Shown piece by piece: positions 15,893 to 24,797 of a stretch of 64,000 nucleotides of DNA (the stretch's first letter is position 1; each line of letters begins with the position of its first letter). The position numbers and the translations under genes were made by a program. The notes below the pieces were generated by a model that worked only from the letters and a program-made list of their open reading frames with translations, was not told where the DNA came from and did no database searches. Origin of the DNA: Hoylesella buccalis ATCC 35310 (GTDB taxonomy: Bacteria > Bacteroidota > Bacteroidia > Bacteroidales > Bacteroidaceae); the NCBI RefSeq assembly GCF_025151385.1, contig NZ_CP102287.1, positions 310,001-374,000 on the forward strand, read 5' to 3'.

Positions 15893-18770
15893 GGCTAATG
15901 TTGATGTAAAAGAAGCCATTGCCAGCAGGCCAATTACAGATGTAGGTAAAGCTTTACAGGGAGTTACGCCGGGATTGACCATTACAAATAAGATAGGAGG
16001 CGTAGGAACAGAATCCACCATTAAACTTCGTGGTTCGGTAGGTTCTTTAAATGCAACAAGCGGAACGTCTCCTTTAATTTTGGTTGACAACGTTGAAGTG
16101 CCCAGCTTGAATCTGGTCAATCCAGATGACATCGAAACCATATCTGTGCTTAAGGATGCCTCATCTGCTTCTATTTATGGAACACGAGCAGCGTGGGGCG
16201 TTATCTTGATTACGACAAAACAAGGCGCTGCCAATGATAAAGTAAGAGTGTCTTATTCTAATAATTTTGCATGGAACACACCGACCGTCATGCCCAAATT
16301 GGCTTCCGCCTCTGATAATGCTGACTATATCTGGAGAATCATGCAGTCGGAAAAATTGACTCAGAAGTCCAATATTGGCTATACCATAGACCAATATGCC
16401 ATCAATAAAATCAAAGAATGGGAGCAGAAATACGGCGGTATGTCGCAAGATGCATTGGGAGAGATGCAGGAGGGCCGCGACTTTGAGATTGTTAATGGCA
16501 AAACGTATTTTTACCGTTCTTTCGACCCAGTGAAGGAATTTACCCACAAGTGGACACCACAACAAAATCACAGCCTGTCGATAACTGGAGGGAACAAGAA
16601 CACGCAATATAATATCAGTTTGAGCCGTTTAGGTCAAAAAGGCGTTATGAAATTCAACACTGACAAGTATGACAGGTACACATTGCACAGTAATATTACT
16701 ACAGCAATCACTAAATGGTGGAAAGTACGCACCAACATATTGCTGACTCGTTCTAAAAATGAGGAGCCTTACCGCTTTACATCCGGACAGTATGATGCTT
16801 GGTTCTATTTGTTGCGTTGGCCTCGTTGGTATCCGTACGCCGACTACAAAGGAAAGCCTTTCCGTTCGGCGGTAACAGATATCAAAAATGGTAATCGGGA
16901 AAGCGTCACGTCAACCTACGTCCGTGCGAACTTGGGGACGGAGTTGAATCCAATGAAAAACCTGTCTGTCAATTTTGATTATACATTTTCGTATGCTAAT
17001 GATGCACAGAAGCGTAATGGAGGAACAGTTTATGCATACAACATGTTTGCAACCTCTCCTTTCAACAGCTTTGAACAAATTTACTCCAGCTATCATGATG
17101 CCGTAACACAAAACAGCATGTATACCACGCAACATATTTTCAAAGGATATGTAACTTACCAGTTCAACTTGTTAGACAAGCATAATTTTAAGTTGATGGG
17201 TGGTTTTGATGCGGAAAAACGTGAAAGTCTTGGACATCACTCTAAACGGCAGGGATTGATAAGTCAAGACCTTCCTGAAATAGCACTTGCTTCAGGTGAT
17301 CAGTATTCATTTGAAAGAGGTTCAAGCTATCATACCCATTTCGCAGCAGCAGGTTTCTTTGGGCGTATTAATTACGATTACATGCAAAGATATCTGTTCG
17401 AGCTGAATGCTCGTTATGATGGTTCGTCTCGTTTCCCCGTTGGAAAGAAGTTTGCTTTCTTCCCCTCTGCATCTGCAGGATGGCGTATGTCAGAAGAAAA
17501 ATTCATGCATTGGGCATCGCCTGTGTTGTCTAATCTGAAATTGCGTGGATCGTGGGGTACCATAGGAAATCAAGATGTGGCACCTTATTCGTTTATGTCT
17601 GTAATGGCGATGAACTATTCGGGTTGGGTAGTCGGAGGTAAAAATATGGCTTCGCTGAATACTCCTTCCGTTATATCTCCTACGTTAACATGGGAACGAG
17701 TTACAACGTTAGATTTCGGTGTTGATGCTGCATTTTTCGACAATGATTTGAAATTTACGTTTGATTGGTATCGTCGTGTAACATCTGACATGCACACCGC
17801 GGGAGAAGCCTTACCTGCTACGTTTGGAGCGAAAGTACCAAAAGTTAATTACGGAGAACTTACTGGCAAAGGTTTTGAATTGGGTGTTAATTATCAGCAT
17901 TTATTCAAAAATGGTTTAGGTGTTTCGTTGGGGGCATCATTGTCTCATGTAACGGAAGAGATTACTAAATTTAACGCCCAAGACCGCAATATCTATGGCA
18001 ATTACCAAGGTAAGAGGTTAGGCGAAATATGGGGCTATACATCCGATAGGTTGTTCCAAAAAGATGACTTTGACGAGAGCGGTAAACTCAAAAAAGGTAT
18101 CGCCTCGCAAGCCTTGTTTGAAAGTGGAAACTTCAAATTTGAACCTGGAGATGTAAAATACAAAGATTTAAATGATGACGGTAAAATAACATACGGAAAA
18201 AACACCGTTGAAGACCATGGAGATTTGTCTGTTATTGGTAATGAGCTTCCAAATTTTGAATACAGTTTCAACTTAGGAGCATCATATAAAGGATTTGATG
18301 TCAACGTTTTCTTCCAAGGTGTAGGAAAACGCGACTATTGGCCAACTGGTGCTGTAGGTATTGCAGGAGGTGGCTCTGGATATATGGATGCTGCCTTTGA
18401 TCATCAAATGGATTATTGGACGCCCGAACATACCGATGCGTTCTATCCACGCCCCGTTAACATGGCATGGACATCAAATGGTAAAAGCTATTTGCGGCAG
18501 ACTCGATTCTTAGAAGATATGTCTTATCTACGCTGTAAAAACATTACAGTGGGATATACGTTACCGACAAAATGGGTACAAAAGGCATATTTCCAAAGCT
18601 TTAGAATATATTTCAGTGGCGAAAACTTGTTTGAGTTTGATAACATGAAATTGCCGTTAGACCCTGAGTCAACAAATTATAAAGCCGGCTATGGAAACAG
18701 TAGCTGGTCGTTTGGTAGAAGCTATCCATATACAAGGACATTGTCTTTTGGTGTACAAGCTGTATTCTAA
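15489..18770 (+). CDS. SusC/RagA-family TonB-linked outer membrane transporter 2
   Basis: A 1093-residue TonB-dependent transporter with unknown substrate. Signal peptide, CarboxypepD_reg-like domain and the VVVVGYGTQKK segment are nearly the same as in the first SusC. From about residue 135 the sequence is only family-level similar (ANVDVKEAIASRPITDVGKAL against STVDLSKTMAGRPQQDVTKAL, each cut at a natural point). The barrel ends LSFGVQAVF. The plug and barrel determine the partner SusD and the cargo, so the two systems probably import different molecules while sharing promoter and export signals. SusD starts 19 nt downstream. Confidence 0.97.
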   Translation: MKTKNYLCAILTVAGSAFASQPMLASASELNLPGVMMQQQAVRGIVTDAHGEPIVGATIVVVGKTTGAITDTNGRFTLPVDAGTQLKISYVGYKTVTLRAKDNMQVALEEDAGQLSEVVVVGYGTQKKANLTGAVANVDVKEAIASRPITDVGKALQGVTPGLTITNKIGGVGTESTIKLRGSVGSLNATSGTSPLILVDNVEVPSLNLVNPDDIETISVLKDASSASIYGTRAAWGVILITTKQGAANDKVRVSYSNNFAWNTPTVMPKLASASDNADYIWRIMQSEKLTQKSNIGYTIDQYAINKIKEWEQKYGGMSQDALGEMQEGRDFEIVNGKTYFYRSFDPVKEFTHKWTPQQNHSLSITGGNKNTQYNISLSRLGQKGVMKFNTDKYDRYTLHSNITTAITKWWKVRTNILLTRSKNEEPYRFTSGQYDAWFYLLRWPRWYPYADYKGKPFRSAVTDIKNGNRESVTSTYVRANLGTELNPMKNLSVNFDYTFSYANDAQKRNGGTVYAYNMFATSPFNSFEQIYSSYHDAVTQNSMYTTQHIFKGYVTYQFNLLDKHNFKLMGGFDAEKRESLGHHSKRQGLISQDLPEIALASGDQYSFERGSSYHTHFAAAGFFGRINYDYMQRYLFELNARYDGSSRFPVGKKFAFFPSASAGWRMSEEKFMHWASPVLSNLKLRGSWGTIGNQDVAPYSFMSVMAMNYSGWVVGGKNMASLNTPSVISPTLTWERVTTLDFGVDAAFFDNDLKFTFDWYRRVTSDMHTAGEALPATFGAKVPKVNYGELTGKGFELGVNYQHLFKNGLGVSLGASLSHVTEEITKFNAQDRNIYGNYQGKRLGEIWGYTSDRLFQKDDFDESGKLKKGIASQALFESGNFKFEPGDVKYKDLNDDGKITYGKNTVEDHGDLSVIGNELPNFEYSFNLGASYKGFDVNVFFQGVGKRDYWPTGAVGIAGGGSGYMDAAFDHQMDYWTPEHTDAFYPRPVNMAWTSNGKSYLRQTRFLEDMSYLRCKNITVGYTLPTKWVQKAYFQSFRIYFSGENLFEFDNMKLPLDPESTNYKAGYGNSSWSFGRSYPYTRTLSFGVQAVF

Positions 18771-18789
18771 CCCTTAAAAAGCAAATAAT

Positions 18790-20571
18790 ATGAAAAAACA
18801 AATATTTGGATTGGGAGTATTCCTGATATCCATTACATTGACATCATGTAATGATTTTCTGACATTGGATCCACTGGATACCGTGAGCTATTCTCCGGAG
18901 TTTTGGGATAAAGAGTCGAACATTCGGTTGTCGACATTAGATTTTTATACCACTTACTTCCCTGGATATAGGTCGGGATGGTCGCGTGCTGATTGGTTTG
19001 CCGATACCAATGTTGCAGACTGGACAGACGACATCGCACAATTGAAAGCAACATTCTTTACAAAGGTCGCACCGGTATCAACAAGTGGTTCTGGTTGGAA
19101 CTTTGATAACGTTCGTGCGTTAAACCTGCAAATAAATAGCATTGAAAAGTCGGCCTTGAACGAAGAAGCGAAGAAGCACTGGTTGGGCGTAAGTAGATTG
19201 TTGCGTGGAATGGAGTATGCTTCGTTAGTTGAAAAATTTGGAGACGTTCCTTATTATGCAGATACGATAGCGCAAAATAATTATAATACACTTTACAAAG
19301 CACGGGATCTGCGTACGGTGGTAATGGATAAAGTGTTAGATGATTTCAATTTTGCTGTTGAAAATATTCGCGTATCCGATGGCAAGGCCGGATTGACAAT
19401 CAACAAAGATGTAGCGAGAGCTTTTGCGTCGCGCTTCATGTTGTTTGAGGGTACATGGCAAAAATATCGGGAAAAGAATAACGAAGCTGCAAAAAAATAC
19501 TTGATGGCTGCGAAGATTTTTGCAGAGTCCATCATGAATGAGGGCAAATATAAATTGTGTAATAATTATAAAGACTTGACCACGTCTATGGATCTCGCCG
19601 GTAATCCGGAAGTCATTATGTACCGTGCTTATGTTGAGTCGATTGTAACACACAGTTTGATGGCATTCCAAAACACAGAACACGAGGAAAAGGCACCTTC
19701 AAAATCCTTGATCGACTCCTATCTAACCAAAAACGGTCTTCCTATAGGTCAAAGTGGTAACAATATGTTTAAGGGCGATAAATGGTTCTATGACGAAATC
19801 GCTGATCGTGACCCTCGCCTGTATGCCAATATTGATACGACGGGACTTTTTTTGACGGGTGTTGTAGATGTTTGGGCTGTTTCTGGCTATTTTGGCAACC
19901 GCTTTGTAAATGAATCGCTAAAATACTTGCCTGGAGGTAGAAGCAGCACTTGCATTACGGATGCTCCTGTTATGAAATACAATGAGGTGTTAATGAATTA
20001 TATTGAGGCGGCTGCCGAGTTGTCTACTTTGGGCGCATACAATTTGACGCAAAAAGATTTTGATAAAACGATAAATGTTTTAAGAGATCGGCCGAGCACC
20101 TCTATGCCTCATGTAACTTTAGATGGTGGGCAATTGAAGGTAAACGGTGTTGTCATCAACGATCCTAAACGCGACCAAGATGTTTCGCAATTGTTGTGGG
20201 AGATACGTCGTGAGCGGAGAGTTGAGCTGGTTTTCGAAGGAATCAGGTTCAATGACTTGCGCCGTTGGAGTAAACTTAATTATGCTGACATGAGTCTGAA
20301 TCCCGATTTGAATAGAGGGGCATGGGTAGATAAAGATAGATATGTACAATGGTATAATGCCAAATATCCGAATAAGAAACCGTTGACTGTTGAGAATTTG
20401 AAAGGCGTACATCTTGACGGAGGCGGAAACAGCGGGTACATTTTGCCAATCAAAGATAAGGGCAAAATGCGTACTTATTCAGAGAAAGACTACTTGTATC
20501 CTTTGCCCAAGGATCAAATCACATTGTATGAGTCTCGCGGATTTAAGCTTCCACAGAATCCTGGTTGGTAG
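18790..20571 (+). CDS. SusD/RagB-family nutrient-binding lipoprotein 2
   Basis: A 593-residue partner of the SusC at 15489-18770. Lipobox Cys at residue 20 (TSCNDFLT). SusD fold signals: RLLRGMEYASLVEKFGDVPY in the TPR-like part, EIRRERRVELVFEGIRFNDL near the C-terminal domain, and the terminal QNPGW. Only distantly similar to the first SusD, and without the shared 5' segment seen in the SusC pair. A terminator follows at 20624-20679. No enzyme gene follows, so the substrate cannot be read from context. Confidence 0.97.
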   Translation: MKKQIFGLGVFLISITLTSCNDFLTLDPLDTVSYSPEFWDKESNIRLSTLDFYTTYFPGYRSGWSRADWFADTNVADWTDDIAQLKATFFTKVAPVSTSGSGWNFDNVRALNLQINSIEKSALNEEAKKHWLGVSRLLRGMEYASLVEKFGDVPYYADTIAQNNYNTLYKARDLRTVVMDKVLDDFNFAVENIRVSDGKAGLTINKDVARAFASRFMLFEGTWQKYREKNNEAAKKYLMAAKIFAESIMNEGKYKLCNNYKDLTTSMDLAGNPEVIMYRAYVESIVTHSLMAFQNTEHEEKAPSKSLIDSYLTKNGLPIGQSGNNMFKGDKWFYDEIADRDPRLYANIDTTGLFLTGVVDVWAVSGYFGNRFVNESLKYLPGGRSSTCITDAPVMKYNEVLMNYIEAAAELSTLGAYNLTQKDFDKTINVLRDRPSTSMPHVTLDGGQLKVNGVVINDPKRDQDVSQLLWEIRRERRVELVFEGIRFNDLRRWSKLNYADMSLNPDLNRGAWVDKDRYVQWYNAKYPNKKPLTVENLKGVHLDGGGNSGYILPIKDKGKMRTYSEKDYLYPLPKDQITLYESRGFKLPQNPGW

Positions 20572-20623
20572 ACATGAGTCCTGACTGAGAGATTTTAAGC
20601 TTATTGCAAGAGTTTTTCGTATT

Positions 20624-20679
20624 GCCACTTACCATTCTGTTCAAGTAAATATGAATCGTCGGAATGGTGAGTGGCTTTT
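20624..20679 (+). terminator. terminator of SusC/SusD operon 2
   Basis: Stem GCCACTtACCATTC / GAATGGTgAGTGGC (one internal mismatch) followed by TTTTAG, 50 nt after the SusD stop. Confidence 0.75.
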
Positions 20680-20782
20680 AGTTTTATATCATCCATAAGG
20701 GTTCCTTGTAACTTACAAGTGGTTGTAATTAGATTTCATCAACTCAATGACAAACAATGGTATATATGCTACTCTCGTAGTA

Positions 20783-20801
20783 GGGCTTAACCCGAACTGG
20801 G
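20783..20801 (-). repeat. 19-bp inverted repeat, right partner
   Basis: GGGCTTAACCCGAACTGGG, the exact reverse complement of 9437-9455. The stretch 20680-20852 otherwise shows nothing I can name. Confidence 0.7.
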
Positions 20802-20852
20802 ATATTATTACCCAATTTCAACAAAACCTGCGATAGTAAAACGGAAAAGAAA

Positions 20853-20884
20853 AAAGAGCTGTAATCAATGATTAACAGCTCTTT
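20853..20884 (-). terminator. terminator of tRNA-Pro
   Basis: Stem AAAGAGCTGT / ACAGCTCTTT with a T-rich tract on the minus strand, right after the tRNA 3' end. Confidence 0.75.
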
Positions 20885-20893
20885 AATTTTATG

Positions 20894-20966
20894 TCGGGAT
20901 TACTGGACTCGAACCAGCGACCTCGCGCCCCCCAGACGTGTGCGCTACCAACTGCGCCAAATCCCG
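20894..20966 (-). tRNA. tRNA-Pro (anticodon GGG)
   Basis: A 73-nt cloverleaf on the minus strand: acceptor CGGGATT / AATCCCG with the C1-G72 pair typical of bacterial tRNA-Pro and discriminator A73; D stem GCGC/GCGC; anticodon loop CTGGGGG giving GGG (decodes CCC and CCU); TTCGAGTC in the T arm. The anticodon stem has one A-C mismatch. CCA is not encoded. Confidence 0.93.
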
Positions 20967-21111
20967 ATCATTTTCTAAAAGTGCTGCAAAGATAGTGACT
21001 TCGTGGCATATCTGCAAATTTATGTTTCCTTTTTTTGTTTTAAAATGTTTAATTTACATGGATTCATGTAGATATCGTTTAAAAGCGTTTGCCTTCACTC
21101 ATTTTTTTTAG

Positions 21112-21119
21112 TAACTTTG
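21112..21119 (+). promoter_or_regulatory. -7 box for the metalloprotease gene
   Basis: TAACTTTG (TAnnTTTG), 24 nt before the ATG at 21144. It overlaps a TTG that would otherwise extend the frame, supporting the ATG as start. Confidence 0.55.
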
Positions 21120-21143
21120 CATGAATCAATAGAGATTATTTTC

Positions 21144-22292
21144 ATGCAACGATATACATATATTTTTCTGTTGTTTTGCTTCACGTTTTTTTCTTGCAGT
21201 CAAGATGATGGGCTGGAGCGGAAAACGCAGAATGTGGTAGTGGATGAGGATGATGACGATACGCAGACGACAATTGATGACGAGTATGTCTATCGGCTGC
21301 CCATCATCTTCCACGTTTTGTACCAGAATGCTGAAGATGCCACACAATATGTCCCGGCTTCACGTTTGCAAGCCATTGTGAAGAATGTCAATGAGTTGTT
21401 TCAGGGTGATGTCTATGGGAAAAGTGAGCGCATACGCGTGCATTTCTTTCTGGCACAATATGATGAGTCTGGTAAGAAACTGGTAACCCCTGGGGTGGAA
21501 TATGTGAAATATACTGGTGCTTATCCCATCAATCCCAAAGAGTTTATGAATGACAATTCGGGAAAAAATGTCAAGTATATCTGGGATCCCAATGAATATA
21601 TCAATGTGATGCTGTATCATTTCACGAAAGACAAAGATGGACAGACTTTGGGCGTTAGTCACTTACCGTATGTTTCGAAGAGTGATTCTACCATCTCTGG
21701 TCTTGAATCTGTTCGTCAAAAACATTTGACCAAGCGCAACTTGAACTACGCTTATTGCTCTTCTATCAACAGCACTTACATCAATTCAGAGTCCACCCGC
21801 TATGTCTTAAACGACAAAGGACGTAGAGGATATCAATATGTTTCCACCGATGTTAACGTGACCTTGGCGCACGAATTGGGGCATTACTTAGGACTGTATC
21901 ACACGTTTTCAGAGAACAAGGCTCATGGAGGTTATGAAGCTGTTGATGATTGTCACGACTCTGACCACTGCAAGGATACACCTTCCTATAATAAGGTAGC
22001 GTATGATAGCTGGTTGAATGACTATTTGAAGAATGCTCCCAGCAAGAACATCGACATTAAAGAACTGGTGAAAAGGGAAAATTGTGAAGGACAACAGTTT
22101 GAATCAACTAACATCATGGACTATGCCATAGGATATGGTTTTTGCTTGTCACCTGACCAAAAACATCGTATTCGTCAGGTGTTGTATTATAGTCCGTTGA
22201 TTCCAGGCCCAAAGAAAAACAGGTCAACCAGCCGAGCTGCCAAGGAGGAGAGTGACGAGGTGTTAGATCTGCCCATACAAACAATTAATTAA
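21144..22292 (+). CDS. zinc metalloprotease lipoprotein (M43-like)
   Basis: A 382-residue extracytoplasmic zinc protease of the Bacteroidetes 'zinc-dependent metalloproteinase lipoprotein' type. Lipoprotein signal with FFSCSQ lipobox. The metzincin motif HELGHYLGLYH is at residues 243-253 (two His and the third His as zinc ligands, Glu as base), and the Met-turn is seen in NIMDYAIG. Acidic linker DEDDDDTQ after the lipid anchor. The C-terminal tail is Ser/Lys rich. Substrate unknown. The aroA gene follows after 8 nt. Confidence 0.9.
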   Translation: MQRYTYIFLLFCFTFFSCSQDDGLERKTQNVVVDEDDDDTQTTIDDEYVYRLPIIFHVLYQNAEDATQYVPASRLQAIVKNVNELFQGDVYGKSERIRVHFFLAQYDESGKKLVTPGVEYVKYTGAYPINPKEFMNDNSGKNVKYIWDPNEYINVMLYHFTKDKDGQTLGVSHLPYVSKSDSTISGLESVRQKHLTKRNLNYAYCSSINSTYINSESTRYVLNDKGRRGYQYVSTDVNVTLAHELGHYLGLYHTFSENKAHGGYEAVDDCHDSDHCKDTPSYNKVAYDSWLNDYLKNAPSKNIDIKELVKRENCEGQQFESTNIMDYAIGYGFCLSPDQKHRIRQVLYYSPLIPGPKKNRSTSRAAKEESDEVLDLPIQTIN

Positions 22293-22300
22293 AGGTGAAG

Positions 22301-23569
22301 ATGACACAATATGAAATCACGGCACCCAGCCGTTTCAACCATACCATCAAGTTGCCTGCATCTAAAAGTGTGAGCAACAGGACATTGATCATCAATGCTC
22401 TTTCGGGTGGAAAGATTAGTCCCGAGAATCTCTCCGATTGCGATGACACGCAAGTTGTCATCGATGCTCTCAAGGACATGCCGCGGGTGATAGATGTCAA
22501 GGCGGCTGGTACAGCCATGCGATTCCTGACGGCTTACTTAGCTGTCCGTGGGGGAGAGCATGTCATCACGGGAACTGAACGGATGAAACATCGCCCTATT
22601 GGGCCGTTGGTAGATGCTTTACGCTATTTTGGTGCGGATATTGAATATACCGAACAAGAAGGTTTTCCGCCACTACGCATTCAAGGAAAACCTTTAAAAG
22701 GCGGTTATCTGGAGATGCCAGGCGATGTCAGTTCGCAATATATTTCGGCCTTGTTGATGATTGGGCCCGTGTTGAAGGATGGACTTGAACTGAAACTGAC
22801 GGGAACATTGGCTTCGCGTTCCTATATCGATCTGACGCTATGGACCATGCAGCAGTTTGGTGCAGAGGCTGAATGGAGCGACATTGACACGCTTGCTGTC
22901 AAGCCAACTCCCTATCAACCGCACGAATATTACATAGAAAGTGATTGGAGTGCGGCTTCGTATTGGTATGAAATTCTGGCCTTGTCCAGTCATCGTGACA
23001 ACACGTTCATGTTGAAAGGACTTACCGATGGATCGAAGCAAGGCGACTCTGTGGCGCGATATCTTTTCTCCTTGCTTAGCGTCAAGACTACTGTAGAAAA
23101 TGGTGAAGACCCACGTACGGGGGGCATTCGTATCACGCGACATGTCAGAACGTTGCCGAAATTGGAATACGATTTCATTAATTCGCCTGATTTGGCACAA
23201 ACATTCGCAGTATGCTGTGCGGTTCTCGACATTCCATTTCTGTTTACGGGCTTGTCTTCTTTGCTGATTAAGGAAACAAATCGCATTGAGGCTTTGAAGA
23301 CTGAGCTGCGCAAGTTGGGATATGTCATCAAGGATCAAAACGGCAGCGAGCTCTTCTGGGATGGTGAAAAATGCGAACCTACTTTTGAACCCATTGATAC
23401 ATACGAAGACCATCGCATGGCCATGGCCTTCGCGCCAGCAGCGATTAAGTTCCCTGGTCTGCGCATCAATCATCCGGAAGTCGTGTCAAAGTCTTACCCG
23501 CATTTTTGGGATGACATGCGTCATGCAGGTTTTCAGATAAAGGAAATCAATATGGTTCATCATATTTAG
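22301..23569 (+). CDS. aroA: 3-phosphoshikimate 1-carboxyvinyltransferase (EPSP synthase)
   Basis: Joins shikimate-3-phosphate and phosphoenolpyruvate in the sixth step of the shikimate pathway, in the cytosol. It has 422 residues from the ATG at 22301; a GTG two codons earlier is possible. Visible signatures: LPASKSVSNRT near the start (substrate-binding Lys/Ser), GTAMRFLTAYLA (phosphate site), PGDVSSQY, SDWSAASYW, and EDHRMAMAFA near the end. Slightly shorter and more divergent than enterobacterial AroA, as usual in Bacteroidetes. It overlaps no neighbour. The next gene starts 5 nt downstream, so they are probably co-transcribed. Confidence 0.96.
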   Translation: MTQYEITAPSRFNHTIKLPASKSVSNRTLIINALSGGKISPENLSDCDDTQVVIDALKDMPRVIDVKAAGTAMRFLTAYLAVRGGEHVITGTERMKHRPIGPLVDALRYFGADIEYTEQEGFPPLRIQGKPLKGGYLEMPGDVSSQYISALLMIGPVLKDGLELKLTGTLASRSYIDLTLWTMQQFGAEAEWSDIDTLAVKPTPYQPHEYYIESDWSAASYWYEILALSSHRDNTFMLKGLTDGSKQGDSVARYLFSLLSVKTTVENGEDPRTGGIRITRHVRTLPKLEYDFINSPDLAQTFAVCCAVLDIPFLFTGLSSLLIKETNRIEALKTELRKLGYVIKDQNGSELFWDGEKCEPTFEPIDTYEDHRMAMAFAPAAIKFPGLRINHPEVVSKSYPHFWDDMRHAGFQIKEINMVHHI

Positions 23570-23574
23570 CCATT

Positions 23575-23964
23575 ATGACAGTTATACTTATCCTATTGGG
23601 TTTAATCCTGCTGGCCGCTCTTTTTGGTATCTTTGCTACTAAACGTGGTGAGGACAAAGAACCAGTTCACATGCCAACCAGTTCATGTGCCACCTGTAAT
23701 GGCGTTGACGAGATGTGTGAGCAAGTGTGTATGATGGAGGCTGCAACGAAAGATATTGAATACTTTGATGACGAAGAACTGGACCGCTTTAAAGGAAAAC
23801 CGTCTGATCAGTTCACGGATGAGGAGGCCAATGAATTCGCCGAAGTGCTGTACTCCATGAAGCAAGAGGAAGTGAAGGATTGGAACAGAAGTCTCATATT
23901 GCGGGGCATCCACCTTCCTAACCAACTAAAGGACGAGGTCATCATGCTTATTTCTAATCAATAG
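23575..23964 (+). CDS. small Cys-rich membrane-anchored protein, unknown function
   Basis: A 129-residue protein with one N-terminal membrane segment (VILILLGLILLAALFGIFA). A Cys cluster follows (SSCATCNGVDEMCEQVC, residues about 40-56: CxxC, then C-x3-C), then an acidic helical domain to the C-terminus. Four closely spaced Cys suggest a metal or Fe-S site or disulfides just outside or inside the membrane; I cannot tell the side. I do not recognise a named family. It sits between aroA and the zinc permease with 2-5 nt gaps, so it is part of that operon. Confidence 0.8.
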   Translation: MTVILILLGLILLAALFGIFATKRGEDKEPVHMPTSSCATCNGVDEMCEQVCMMEAATKDIEYFDDEELDRFKGKPSDQFTDEEANEFAEVLYSMKQEEVKDWNRSLILRGIHLPNQLKDEVIMLISNQ

Positions 23965-23966
23965 CC

Positions 23967-24797
23967 ATGAACATACTGCATTATACGTTTTTTCAAAACG
24001 CCCTGTTAGGTTCACTTTTGGCCAGTATCGTGTGTGGCTTCATCGGTACATACATTGTGACGCGCCGACTGGTGTTCATCAGTGGCGGCATTACGCATGC
24101 TTCGTTTGGCGGTATTGGCTTGGGGGTGTTCTTAGGTTTCAATCCCATCCTGTCGGCCATGCTGTTCGCCATCTTCAGTGCATGCGGCATTCAGTGGATG
24201 TCAAATCGTAGTGATGCGCGTGAAGATTCTGCCATTGCCCTGTTCTGGACTTTTGGTATGAGCGTGGGTATCATCTGTTGTTTTTTGACACCGGGATTCA
24301 TGCCCGACCTTCCCTCATTCCTTTTTGGCAACATTTTAACTATTTCTCATGGTGATCTGTTGTTGCTTGCCGTGCTTTCTTTGCTGTTGCTCGCCATATT
24401 CACATTGCTCTTTCGTCCTATTTTGAGCGTTGCCTTTGATGCATGTTTTGCCCGTTCGCAAAAGCTCCCCGTATCAGCCATCGAATACATGATGATGATA
24501 TTGATCGCCATGACCATCGTATCCACCCTCCGTATGGTTGGAGTTGTCTTGGCCATCAGTTTGTTGACCATTCCCCAGATGACAGCCAATCTGTTTACAT
24601 ATAGCTATAAACGCATCATCGCATACAGCATTTTGTTGGGTTGGGTGGATTGTTTGTTGGGCTTGACGTTCGGTTATATGCTGAACATCCCATCTGGAGC
24701 TGCCATCATTTTTGTCAGTATCATCATTTATGCCTTGCTAAAGGCAATAAAAGTCCTTATATTCAAGTTTAACCAACGTGAGGTCTCACCATCTTAA
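23967..24797 (+). CDS. znuB: zinc/manganese ABC transporter permease (ZnuB family)
   Basis: Inner-membrane permease of a metal ABC importer, ABC-3 family, 276 residues with 7-8 membrane segments. The family look is clear in VTRRLVFISGGITHASFGGI, then EDSAIALFW and the late TLRMVGVVLAISLLTIP. Its ATPase and binding protein are not adjacent: a matching znuC/znuA pair lies at 51729-53319. It begins 2 nt after the Cys-rich protein and overlaps the next gene's GTG start by 20 nt. Metal specificity (Zn or Mn) cannot be decided from sequence. Confidence 0.93.
   Translation: MNILHYTFFQNALLGSLLASIVCGFIGTYIVTRRLVFISGGITHASFGGIGLGVFLGFNPILSAMLFAIFSACGIQWMSNRSDAREDSAIALFWTFGMSVGIICCFLTPGFMPDLPSFLFGNILTISHGDLLLLAVLSLLLLAIFTLLFRPILSVAFDACFARSQKLPVSAIEYMMMILIAMTIVSTLRMVGVVLAISLLTIPQMTANLFTYSYKRIIAYSILLGWVDCLLGLTFGYMLNIPSGAAIIFVSIIIYALLKAIKVLIFKFNQREVSPS

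Noticed and set aside
20894..20966. tRNA-Pro as attachment site of an integrated element covering the SusC region
   Set aside because: No integrase and no repeated tRNA 3' end in the window; the SusC operons look like ordinary chromosomal genes.
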